The notes beneath the pieces are model-generated. The model was not told the origin of the DNA, did not search any database, and was given only the letters and a program-made list of their open reading frames with translations. Source: Thermogutta sp. (GTDB taxonomy: Bacteria; Planctomycetota; Planctomycetia; Pirellulales; Thermoguttaceae). Taken from it: a stretch of 14,876 nucleotides of DNA. A program made the translations under genes and the position numbers. Of this stretch, positions 7,791 through 14,732 are shown piece after piece (position 1 is the stretch's first letter; every line of letters begins with the position of its first letter). The stretch spans positions 1 through 14,876 of the forward strand of contig JAAZNR010000789.1 of the NCBI GenBank assembly GCA_012798155.1, given 5' to 3'.

Positions 7791-7794
7791 CCTT
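7791..7794 (-). promoter_or_regulatory. Ribosome binding site of the secretin gene
   Basis: AAGG on the minus strand with a 6-base spacing to the ATG at 7784. The alternative ATG at 7790 would directly abut it, so the downstream start is preferred. Confidence 0.5.
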
Positions 7795-7840
7795 GACCGG
7801 TGTCGGCGTCGGCCCGGCGAGGCGATTCCCTCGTCGCTTC

Positions 7841-7860
7841 CCCTATCGGACCCTATCGGA
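7841..7860. repeat. Tandem 10-bp duplication (CCCTATCGGA x2)
   Basis: Two perfect adjacent copies lie in the 93-bp gap between the PilP/GspC-like gene and the secretin. No palindrome or known motif is evident; replication slippage is the simplest explanation. Confidence 0.8.
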
Positions 7861-7877
7861 TCACGCGCCCATCCCGT

Positions 7878-8573
7878 TCAGTGCGATGGGATCGAGGCGA
7901 CGGGCGGAAGACGCAGTTCGTACTCCTTTTCGCCGATCTCGATCGAGGCATGTTCGCCGGTGATTTTTGCGATGCGAACCGGAATCGTCCGCCCTTTTTG
8001 ACTCACAACGATTTGCGATCCCTCCTCCACCACCTCCTCTCCCAGGACGGCCAAGTTGCCTTGCGGTCCGATAATGACCGCCCGCAATTCAAGCCCCAAG
8101 TCTTCGGGCCGAGCCGTCTCGTCCTCTCCGTTATCGCTCAACCGGCCGCTGCCTTCGTTAGGCTCCGTTTCAGGCGGCGGCATCACCGGTGGTTGGAAAG
8201 GGTCGCGCCGGAATGCCGCAGATTCCTCGTCATCGTTCTTCTGCCGCGAAAGCCACTCCTGGAACTGAACCCAAACCGGTTTTGACGCACCGATATTTGC
8301 GGTCGCGTTCAGAACCGGGTCGCCCTCGGATTTGGGAGCTGCTTGTCCGATACCACGTGCCGTGCCCGAATCAAGGAAGCCGGCCTGCGTTGCCGTGGAA
8401 CTCATGGCGGTGGGAGATGGGTCCGATTCGGTTGCTACGGTCAGCGGACGAACGAGCCTTCCTCCCCATAAGTAGGAAGCGACGACTGCAAGGGCGAGCA
8501 AAGCAGCCGCTTTCAACGGACTTCGTTTTGCCTCCTTGACCAAAATGGTTATCCACTTTTTCTTTTTTCGCAT
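7878..8573 (-). CDS. Membrane-anchored PilP/GspC-like alignment-complex protein
   Basis: This 231-residue protein starts with a basic segment, then one membrane helix (about 21-37) and a disordered linker rich in Ser, Thr, Pro and Glu. The motif RDPFQP at 123-128 is the usual lead-in to a PilP/GspC homology region. A compact beta domain at about 158-222 (LELRAVIIGPQGNLAVL to KEYELRL) follows the PilP pattern of a value loaded from a 'GD/EGS' turn and then a regulatory strand. This domain contacts the secretin N0 domain in characterised systems. There is no lipobox, so it is anchored like GspC rather than lipidated like proteobacterial PilP. It sits between PilO and the secretin, exactly where PilP is expected. 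The ATG at 8573 has only a weak GAGA upstream. Confidence 0.75.
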   Translation of the reverse strand: MRKKKKWITILVKEAKRSPLKAAALLALAVVASYLWGGRLVRPLTVATESDPSPTAMSSTATQAGFLDSGTARGIGQAAPKSEGDPVLNATANIGASKPVWVQFQEWLSRQKNDDEESAAFRRDPFQPPVMPPPETEPNEGSGRLSDNGEDETARPEDLGLELRAVIIGPQGNLAVLGEEVVEEGSQIVVSQKGRTIPVRIAKITGEHASIEIGEKEYELRLPPVASIPSH

Positions 8574-8642
8574 CGTTCTCGTGAGGGCCGCCTATCGAGA
8601 CGGCATCCCCTTCTTCTTATCGGAAAAGACGGCTCATTTTCC

Positions 8643-9188
8643 CTAATCGGAATAATCGGAATTCACGGAAAATACCAACAGCTCAATGGCACACGAGACC
8701 AGGTTTGATCCGGGGTCGCGAGTTAGGCGCACCGATTTGATGACAGTCGGGTGACGATTGCCATCCAGGGTGCGGAGGAACCGAATGACATTTTCCGTTT
8801 TCCCGGCACAGTGAAACTCAATCTCACTTACGTGCATCCAGCCGATTCGCTGCATCGAACGTGGCGCAACGCGGCTGAAATCGACGCCCTCGCTTTCGCT
8901 CGTCAACGTCGTCTCGCGGAGGAACGTGGAGAGCACGACTTCGGGAGAGGCCTCCGAACGCCACGGCTTGAGGAAGGCATCCACGGTTTCCAGTTTTGCA
9001 ACCACCTGATGTAAGCGTTCGTTGATCGGGGCCGCGCCGACCGATCCCGCCTGTAGCTTGGAAATCCGGTGCCGCAGGGCGGCGGTTTCGCGGAGCGTCG
9101 GCACCAGCCAGACGGCGAAATACGCCGCCAGGAGGACCGCCGGAATGGCGAACTCCAGCTTTCGGATGCGAGAAAACGAGGTACCCAT
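8643..9188 (-). CDS. pilO: PilO-like inner-membrane alignment protein
   Basis: This 181-residue bitopic protein has a short cytoplasmic N-terminus, one membrane helix (about 13-31), a coiled-coil segment (about 35-75) and a periplasmic alpha/beta domain (about 80-178). That is the PilO/GspM plan. PilO pairs with PilN and passes contacts to the secretin side. It follows PilN after a 154-bp gap with a 19-bp tandem repeat, unusually long for this set of genes. The ATG at 9188 lacks a strong Shine-Dalgarno sequence. The C-terminal SD-Y-SD comes from a 9-bp tandem duplication at the stop codon. Sequence conservation is low, as is usual for PilO, so the call rests mainly on topology and gene order. 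Confidence 0.78.
   Translation of the reverse strand: MGTSFSRIRKLEFAIPAVLLAAYFAVWLVPTLRETAALRHRISKLQAGSVGAAPINERLHQVVAKLETVDAFLKPWRSEASPEVVLSTFLRETTLTSESEGVDFSRVAPRSMQRIGWMHVSEIEFHCAGKTENVIRFLRTLDGNRHPTVIKSVRLTRDPGSNLVSCAIELLVFSVNSDYSD
8645..8662. repeat. Tandem 9-bp duplication at the pilO 3' end
   Basis: AATCGGAAT occurs twice in a row, overlapping the stop codon of the PilO-like gene and giving the C-terminal residues SDYSD. Being a multiple of three it keeps the frame. Confidence 0.75.
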
Positions 9189-9263
9189 GGTTCCGGTGTT
9201 CGGAAGGAGCTTTATGATCGGCGTGCCCTGGAAAGACCGTTCACTGCTCGCTCAAGAATCACT

Positions 9264-9301
9264 TCCGCCTACTCAACTCTAGTCCGCCTACTCAACTCTA
9301 G
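9264..9301. repeat. Perfect 19-bp tandem repeat in the pilN-pilO gap
   Basis: TCCGCCTACTCAACTCTAG occurs twice without a spacer (9264-9282 and 9283-9301). On the transcribed strand the unit reads CTAGAGTTGAGTAGGCGGA. The unit is not palindromic and no third copy is seen. It could be a slippage duplication or a paired protein-binding site; nothing here decides between them. Confidence 0.85.
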
Positions 9302-9342
9302 ATCGCAGGGCTGGATTTTTGCATTGCACGTCGCCGGCTTTT

Positions 9343-10086
9343 TCACGGAATTGGGGCCGGGGGCGAGTCGGCGGGGCGTTTTTCGACCGCTTTGTCCGCC
9401 GCCAGGGGGCCGGCGTCCATCGTCAACGATACTTGAAATACGTTCTCGTCGGTGTGTTCGCTTTCCTCGGAAACCTCCACCGAATCGAGCCGCACCGCAT
9501 CGAACCGCCCGCTTTGAGACAATACCATGACGTATTGGTGAATGGCGCGAAGCCCCCGTGCCCGTCCCTGCAAAGTGATGCCTACCTGTGCCCGTTCCAA
9601 ATCCTGCTTGAGCCGCTCCAGAGCCGCCTTGTCGGCTGCCTCACGATCTTCACCCATGCCCGCGTTGATCGCCCGTCCCGCTGCGGCACCGTCATTACCT
9701 CCCGGGGGGATTCGTTTCCATTCGATGTCCTCCAGCACGATTTCATCCGGGAGGACGGCCATCAAGTTGAACAGGACGCGCGAAGGCGGCGTTTGATAGC
9801 CGATCCGCGCCAACCAGTCGGCGCGTTCCTCTTTTCGGGCAAGTTGCTTAGAAACCGCTTCCAAGTTTGCGGCGGCTTGGGTGCGGCTCGTTGCCTCGGC
9901 CGATAGGCGAGCGTGTTGCGTGCGTAGGCTTGCCAGGGAACGGTACTGGTAGCCGCTCAGCAAGACCAGGACGATCAGCAACGCCGCCGACACGCCGAAG
10001 GAGAGCTTCACCGACCGCCGCCGCCGCCGCTGGGCGAGGTATTCCGTCGGCAGAAAGTCTCTTTCGACATAGGAAGCGACCGTCAT
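9343..10086 (-). CDS. pilN: PilN-like inner-membrane alignment protein
   Basis: This 247-residue bitopic protein has a short cytoplasmic N-terminus with VERDFLPTEYL (residues 8-17), matching the place of the conserved NLLP motif by which PilN docks into PilM. An arginine cluster follows, then one membrane helix (about 29-46), a coiled coil (about 50-90) and a periplasmic domain (about 95-230). LNLMAVLPDEIVLEDIEW-like text near 105-122 is typical of PilN ('LP..v.l..i'). The last 20 residues are Pro/Ala-rich. I favour the ATG at 10086 because GGAG lies 6 bases before it; an ATG at 10107 would add seven residues and lacks a good site. It directly follows pilM. Confidence 0.85.
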   Translation of the reverse strand: MTVASYVERDFLPTEYLAQRRRRRSVKLSFGVSAALLIVLVLLSGYQYRSLASLRTQHARLSAEATSRTQAAANLEAVSKQLARKEERADWLARIGYQTPPSRVLFNLMAVLPDEIVLEDIEWKRIPPGGNDGAAAGRAINAGMGEDREAADKAALERLKQDLERAQVGITLQGRARGLRAIHQYVMVLSQSGRFDAVRLDSVEVSEESEHTDENVFQVSLTMDAGPLAADKAVEKRPADSPPAPIP

Positions 10087-10137
10087 CAGCGTCTCCAATC
10101 GCGACATGTTCCCGATTCCGCCACGACCCGAACCCGA

Positions 10138-11250
10138 TCACGCTTGCACGGACTCCGGCTTCGCGGACGCGCTTGCCCGCTCGTGGTAGCGTGCCTTTTC
10201 ATTACATCCCAACAGGGCCAGGCCGATTGCCGTCTCCCATTGCAGGGGCCGCGAAATGCGGCACCGAACCTCGAATGCCCGGAGCGGATCACTGAGTTCC
10301 ACGGCGGCGTGCAGTTGTTGTTGCAGAAAGTCTCGGGCAAGATCATCCGCTTCGCTCCCGCCTAGAATGACCGTTGCGGGCGGTTCCCCACGGAACGTCA
10401 CGCTGAAGTAACGGACGGCCATGGCGATCTCGCCCGCCAGCCGCTCCAGCAAAGGGCGGATCGCCTGCTGCACGCTCCGCATCACCTCCGGATCGCGGCG
10501 GCTTGCACGACGATCCCCGTAGTTGCGGCGCAAACCGTGGCCCACTTCCGGCCGGAGTTGCAGATTCCGGCACACGGCGGCATCGAGTTCCTTGCCCGCC
10601 ACGGGCACGCTCTTCAAGAAGGCCGGCCGATGGTCCCGCACGATCATTATCTGCGTGAGACGATAGCCCAAGTTCACGAACATCTTGGGTTCGTGCCGAT
10701 CCTCCTCGCGGCGGAACCGGCGTAGGCGGCACCGCAGCAAGGCCAGCGGCTCGGCGTCGATCCCGCACAAATCCAAACCGACTGCGTCGGCAACTCGGAG
10801 CAACCGCTCGGTTACGTTGCGGGGGGTCGCCAGCACGATGACCTCGCGCCGCACTGATTCCCCTTGCCGGACGGGACCTACATCCAGATAGCGGATTTCG
10901 GCGGTTTCCGGCGAAAATCCCGAACGGCCCGCGCATTCGTCGGCCACCCAGGCCGCGAGCGACTCTCTTTCACCATCGGCAACCCGCACGTTTTGCGTCA
11001 TCAAGTCCGCGGCGGGAACGCAAAAGACGGCCTTTCGCCCACGAAAACGTCCCTTCGACATTGCCTGTCGTAAAGCCGCGGCCGTCTCTTTGACCGACTC
11101 GTCATCGGCCGCGGCGGCCGTCGGCTCGGAGCGATCCCAGCGCACCGCCTCGACTAGGGTCGTGCCGTCCGCCGAAAGCTGGACCAACTTGATCGAAGGG
11201 CTATCGAGATCGACGCCGATCGGACCGTGACCTTGCTTCCACAGCCGCAT
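10138..11250 (-). CDS. pilM: PilM, actin-like cytoplasmic assembly protein
   Basis: This 370-residue protein has the actin-like ATPase fold of PilM. GVDLDSPSIKLVQL (12-25) is the phosphate-1 strand-turn, MFVNLGYRLTQIMIV (190-204) fits phosphate 2, and VILGGSEAD (294-302) fits the adenosine motif. The central KSVPVAGKELDAAV region and the following helix match subdomain 2. In known systems PilM binds the N-terminal tail of PilN and couples the cytoplasmic motor to the alignment complex. I chose the ATG at 11250; a TTG at 11295 would add 15 basic residues without a family match. The Shine-Dalgarno is weak. It follows the GspH-like gene after 71 bp and precedes pilN closely, as in canonical pilMNOPQ order. 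Confidence 0.9.
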   Translation of the reverse strand: MRLWKQGHGPIGVDLDSPSIKLVQLSADGTTLVEAVRWDRSEPTAAAADDESVKETAAALRQAMSKGRFRGRKAVFCVPAADLMTQNVRVADGERESLAAWVADECAGRSGFSPETAEIRYLDVGPVRQGESVRREVIVLATPRNVTERLLRVADAVGLDLCGIDAEPLALLRCRLRRFRREEDRHEPKMFVNLGYRLTQIMIVRDHRPAFLKSVPVAGKELDAAVCRNLQLRPEVGHGLRRNYGDRRASRRDPEVMRSVQQAIRPLLERLAGEIAMAVRYFSVTFRGEPPATVILGGSEADDLARDFLQQQLHAAVELSDPLRAFEVRCRISRPLQWETAIGLALLGCNEKARYHERASASAKPESVQA

Positions 11251-11321
11251 GGGACCGCCATCCAATCTTGTTGATGATCGAGCCTTGCGCTCCAAGGGAA
11301 AAACGGCCGATCCAACCTTGG

Positions 11322-11930
11322 CTAGGGGAACAGCCAGGCCGGCGGCCCCATGGCGTCGACCGGACCGACCTGCACGGAACCGGTAACGCCGTCGATGATG
11401 ATCGACACGTATCGCGGTGAGGGCTGGGCACCGTCCGTCAGCCAGATCGTGGCTTGCCTCGCGGCCTGCAACGATCCCGTCGGACCGAATTCCACGAACT
11501 CGGCCGGTTTTGCCGATGCGTCGAAGTCGGCCGCCCCGACCAAGCGAACACGGCCGATCACGGCGGAACGTTCGCCGAGGTCCAGGATCCGTATCTTCGG
11601 ATCGTCACTGCCTCCCAAAACGGCGTCTTCCGGCAAAACGTCCAGGGCCGGATTGTCTCCGCTGTGCTTCCAATACAGACGGTTGCCCGGCACGTCGAAG
11701 ACGACCCGATACCTGCTGTTAAACGTGATCGCGTAATCCCGTGCTTGCCACAGCTCGGCCGCCACGATTTCGGCCGCCGCCCGCAGTTGCTCGTGACGAC
11801 TGGGTTGGAAGGACGGCCACGCAACGGCCAGGATGACGGCCAGAATCATGAATGCGAGCACCATCTCGAGGAGCGTGAACGCCCACCGCGACCGCACTCG
11901 TTGAGCTGTCGAAAGATCATCGCTTATCAT
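11322..11930 (-). CDS. GspH/FimT-like type IV prepilin
   Basis: This 202-residue protein has a class III prepilin leader: RSRWA followed by FTLLEMVLAFMILAVILAVAW, with cleavage predicted after Ala17 and Glu at +5 (E22). Ala rather than Gly is at -1. The hydrophobic N-terminal helix is followed by the GspH pattern of a helix with AAEIVAAELWQARDYAITFNSRYRVVF, then a beta-rich globular part ending near VTGSVQVGPVDAMG. Family members are minor pseudopilins that help initiate or cap the pilus. The start may be ATG 11930 or GTG 11933. The gene overlaps the preceding coiled-coil gene by 14 bp, so the two are probably co-translated. Confidence 0.85.
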   Translation of the reverse strand: MISDDLSTAQRVRSRWAFTLLEMVLAFMILAVILAVAWPSFQPSRHEQLRAAAEIVAAELWQARDYAITFNSRYRVVFDVPGNRLYWKHSGDNPALDVLPEDAVLGGSDDPKIRILDLGERSAVIGRVRLVGAADFDASAKPAEFVEFGPTGSLQAARQATIWLTDGAQPSPRYVSIIIDGVTGSVQVGPVDAMGPPAWLFP

Positions 11931-12225
11931 CACCGTCGCCGCCTTTTTCGGCCGGCGCCCGATCCGTGGAGGCCGTCCCCTTGAGGATTTGTATCTGCTC
12001 TTGAAGCAGCTTGTTTTGCTCGACCAGGAGACGATTCTGCTCCGTCAGCGCCTCACGGATGGCCCGTAGCTGCGCGATCATCTCCATCCGCTGCTCGACG
12101 GAGTTGGCGAAGGGCTGATTGGAAGCTTCGCCCCACGCCGATGAACGGCCCCAGGAAAAGTCTAGCACGAGGACGGCGGCCAAGACTGCGGCCGATACAA
12201 TCGCTACGAACGAGATCTTCGCCAT
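11917..12225 (-). CDS. Small membrane-anchored coiled-coil protein, unknown function
   Basis: This 102-residue protein has an N-terminal hydrophobic segment (about 4-22), a short linker, and a strongly predicted coiled coil at about 43-82 rich in Glu, Gln and Leu (EQNRLLVEQNKLLQEQ heptads). A charged tail ends in GDGDDKR. I do not recognise a family. The ATG at 12225 has AAGGA upstream and gives the hydrophobic segment at the very N-terminus; a longer frame from 12309 would place it internally and overlap the preceding gene. It lies 47 bp after the PilX/GspK-like gene and overlaps the GspH-like gene by 14 bp, so it is embedded in the minor-pilin block. It could scaffold the pseudopilin complex, which is inference. 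Confidence 0.7.
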   Translation of the reverse strand: MAKISFVAIVSAAVLAAVLVLDFSWGRSSAWGEASNQPFANSVEQRMEMIAQLRAIREALTEQNRLLVEQNKLLQEQIQILKGTASTDRAPAEKGGDGDDKR

Positions 12226-12272
12226 GATTGTCTTTCCTTGTACGGGCAAGAATCCAAACCCGCCGCCGTGGA

Positions 12273-13847
12273 TTACAGGGCGGCCGAATCCCACCGAATC
12301 ACCGACCACCGCAAGCCGGGCGAAGGGTCCAGCGCCGTCTTATCATTTGGGCCGGGGGCATAGATCGCTTCACCGGCTTTCAACCAATGATAGGTCGGTT
12401 CCTCACTCTCGGACTCCACTCGAATGCGGGGGGCCGGATCGAGTCCGCGGGCGTTGCGCAACCAAAGGGGAAAATATCGGTTCTCGCCCGATGCCGTGGG
12501 ATACTGGGCCTCGAAGTCCTGCCGCAGTTCCCTCCAATCCTGCCCGTCCCACGGCGTCCGCGAATCGATGCGAAACTCCGGGGCGAAAACCTTGCCCTGG
12601 ATCGTCAATTCCGTGGCCGCGGCGCTCTCTCGCACATGAAAGTGGCCGAACAGCCCTACCAAACCGTGGATGGTCCGCGACGTTCCGAACGTGTCCACGT
12701 GCAGTTTCTTGCCGCTGAGAGTGGGGATGCGGAGCCGGGCGTCGCCGGCGCCGGGGGCGGGCATTTCCGCCGGCTGAAGAAGAATATCGCTCCCGGTCAC
12801 GATGATGTCCCCGTCGGCATAGAGGCTGCCTTGCACGGTGACGTTGTCGCGAAGTTCGATGTTCCCCCCGCAATAATAGAGTCCCAGCGGATTGGAGGCC
12901 GACTCCGTGCCGAGCGTGGTATTCTCCAGCACGCCTGAGAGGCCGGGGATGACGTAACTCGGTCCGCCGGGAAACAGCCGGTACTCAGTCAGCCCCGTCT
13001 GAAGCGTCAAGTCGGATGAGACGTTCGTTCCGGCGTCCCACCTGGTTTCCACGCCCAGCAAAACAGCGAGGGTGGTGACGGTTTCCGACGGTTGCACGGC
13101 GAAAGGCAAAGTCACGGTTGCGGAAAACGGCCGAAAATCCGGATAGCCGCTGAGCATCATCTTCCGGAGGTGGTCCATATAGAGCTGCCACGCCGTCGTC
13201 TCGCTCGGGTAGGCATCGGCGATGGAAAGGCCGCGTTGGAATCGGACATTGCCCTGGAAACGGTAGGGGACGTTCAATTTGCAGTCAACGGTTTGCGTTT
13301 GGTAAACGGTGTGCGAGGTGATGGCGGGCCAGTCTTGCGGCTGGGGCGCCAATGCCCGTGGCACCAGCTCCAGGACCACGCTCTTTTCGCAGACCGCGGG
13401 ATAGTCGGGCCGTCCCTGACGCCAAGCCTTGCCGATCGATTTCATCGTGATCCGCAGAGGCAAGCGGGAGTAATCCGCGTCGCCGGGGGCGAGGACTGCA
13501 TCGCCCGGCAGAAATCGCACCTCGAACGATTGATTGTCGCCGCAGCCTCCCGCCAGTAGGCCGTTCACGCCCGGCCATTGCGACGAGAATACCTTCTGCA
13601 TTCCCACCGATACGCCCGTATCCGCCGCCCGGCGGGCCAATTCCGCAAGCGCGCCGTTACTCTCGATTTCGGTTCGGCGGGCAAGGAGGTAGGACGCGGC
13701 ATACGAGATCGCCAACGCCGCCATCACCGCGAACAGGACGGTAAGCATCACGACAGCGCTTCGGGTAGGCCGGGCGGGCGATCGCCCAGCCCTGGATCCG
13801 GCCCGATCGGCACATGAACCTGAACCCCTGCCAGGGAACGCCGCCAT
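12273..13847 (-). CDS. PilX/GspK-like minor pilin-type protein with beta-rich C-terminal domain
   Basis: This 524-residue protein has a basic N-terminus and a hydrophobic helix (about 31-52), followed by RRTEIESNGALAELARRAADTGVSVGMQKVF. This resembles the start of PilX/GspK-like proteins, although no canonical cleavage motif with Glu at +5 is visible. The middle (about 90-315) is beta-rich and unfamiliar. At about 322-430 short strands of the type GGNIELRDNVTVQGSLYADGDIIV and LTIQGKVFAPEFRID suggest a right-handed beta-solenoid, like polymer-forming cytoskeletal or pilus-tip domains. The ATG at 13847 is supported by GGAGGT 7 bases upstream that overlaps the stop codon of the preceding gene. 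An open frame to 14195 is only an antisense-like extension. It sits between the GspJ-like and GspH-like genes, so a tip or large-minor-pilin role is likely. Confidence 0.75.
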   Translation of the reverse strand: MAAFPGRGSGSCADRAGSRAGRSPARPTRSAVVMLTVLFAVMAALAISYAASYLLARRTEIESNGALAELARRAADTGVSVGMQKVFSSQWPGVNGLLAGGCGDNQSFEVRFLPGDAVLAPGDADYSRLPLRITMKSIGKAWRQGRPDYPAVCEKSVVLELVPRALAPQPQDWPAITSHTVYQTQTVDCKLNVPYRFQGNVRFQRGLSIADAYPSETTAWQLYMDHLRKMMLSGYPDFRPFSATVTLPFAVQPSETVTTLAVLLGVETRWDAGTNVSSDLTLQTGLTEYRLFPGGPSYVIPGLSGVLENTTLGTESASNPLGLYYCGGNIELRDNVTVQGSLYADGDIIVTGSDILLQPAEMPAPGAGDARLRIPTLSGKKLHVDTFGTSRTIHGLVGLFGHFHVRESAAATELTIQGKVFAPEFRIDSRTPWDGQDWRELRQDFEAQYPTASGENRYFPLWLRNARGLDPAPRIRVESESEEPTYHWLKAGEAIYAPGPNDKTALDPSPGLRWSVIRWDSAAL

Positions 13848-13852
13848 GGCAA

Positions 13853-14677
13853 CTACCTCCGATCGGCTCTCAGGACGTACATCCGGGCGGCCGACCCGAA
13901 CAGCGGCACGGCGCCGGTCGCGGAGGCGTCTCCGGCTCGCGCCTGAAGCTGTAGCTCCACCGCCAGCCGGACGTGCCGGACCCCGGTTTGCGGACTCCAC
14001 AGACCTTGGGGCCAAGCCAGGGCCTGCCAAGAAATGGCTGGATCGTTCCACTCCGCGGACGTGGGACGCAAGCGGATCGCAAAACGCAACGCGCCCCGTC
14101 GGATGCCGTCGATCTCGAACGTCCGCAATCGGTCGGACCACGTCACCGTCTTGCGAAGACCGTCCGCCTTGACCGTTGTCACCAAAGTACGCCACGCGGA
14201 CGCATCCTCGTAAGCAGGGGCCGTTTCACTTCGATGGCGGGCCGTGACCTCCAAGACTTCATCGGGTTGGGATGGGTTGGGATAGAAAAATACCAGTTCG
14301 CCGACCCTTGGCAGTCCGTCCGGTTCAAGAGGTTCGCCTTCCGGATGCCACAATACGAGGCACTCCGGAAACGTGCCCGAGGGACCGACGTCGCCGACGA
14401 CCCGCGCGCCGGGGAACAGCTCATTGGCGTAGCTCTCCGAAAAGAGTCGCCGGATGCGCTCCAGGCATACGCGGCCGGCTTGCAAGGCATGAGCCTGCCC
14501 CGAGTTTTCTTCAAAGGCGTCTTCGGAGGTCTTCACCAGCGCCGCCGTGGCCGTCACGATCATGGCCGAAATGCCGACCGCGATCAGAATCTCCAGTAAA
14601 GTGATCGCCTTGCGCCGTGTTAGGCCGGTCGCGCTTGGCCTCCCAGTCGGTGGTTTATCGGCGTCCGATTTCGGCAT
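13853..14677 (-). CDS. GspJ-like type IV prepilin
   Basis: This protein has 274 residues from the ATG at 14677. It carries a prepilin signal RRKA then ITLLEILIAVGISAMIVTATAALV, with cleavage predicted after Ala24 and Glu at +5 (E29). Ala at -1 and Ile at +1 are both non-consensus. The helix continues into SEDAFEENSGQAHALQAGRVCLERIRRLF, the usual GspJ-like pattern, followed by a beta-rich domain with LVLWHPEGEP and LVFFYPN strands. A GTG at 14695, right after an in-frame stop, would add six residues; neither start has a clear Shine-Dalgarno. The gene stops 5 bp before the next start, which is tight coupling. GspJ-like proteins sit in the minor pseudopilin tip complex. A 10-bp tandem repeat lies inside it at 14264-14283. 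Confidence 0.85.
   Translation of the reverse strand: MPKSDADKPPTGRPSATGLTRRKAITLLEILIAVGISAMIVTATAALVKTSEDAFEENSGQAHALQAGRVCLERIRRLFSESYANELFPGARVVGDVGPSGTFPECLVLWHPEGEPLEPDGLPRVGELVFFYPNPSQPDEVLEVTARHRSETAPAYEDASAWRTLVTTVKADGLRKTVTWSDRLRTFEIDGIRRGALRFAIRLRPTSAEWNDPAISWQALAWPQGLWSPQTGVRHVRLAVELQLQARAGDASATGAVPLFGSAARMYVLRADRR
13855..13860 (-). promoter_or_regulatory. Strong ribosome binding site of the PilX/GspK-like gene
   Basis: GGAGGT on the minus strand, 7 bases before the ATG at 13847. Its final T is the first base of the TAG that ends the GspJ-like gene. It settles the start and shows tight coupling of the two genes. Confidence 0.8.
14264..14283. repeat. Tandem 10-bp repeat inside the GspJ-like gene
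   Basis: GGGTTGGGAT occurs twice in a row. On the coding strand it gives YPNPSQPDE. A 10-bp insertion would break the frame, yet the reading frame is intact on both sides, so the duplication is either chance or compensated nearby. Confidence 0.6.
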
Positions 14678-14732
14678 GGCAGTCTGGCGGTTCACTTACG
14701 TTGGGTGACGATTCCCGTGCGTTAGGTGGGCT

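Noticed and set aside
12226..12309. Longer start of the small coiled-coil protein
   Set aside because: It would overlap the preceding gene's 3' end and place the membrane segment internally; ATG 12225 has an AAGGA upstream.
13848..14195. N-terminal extension of the PilX/GspK-like gene
   Set aside because: It overlaps the GspJ-like gene in another frame, is Arg-rich and lacks family features, while ATG 13847 has a strong GGAGGT.
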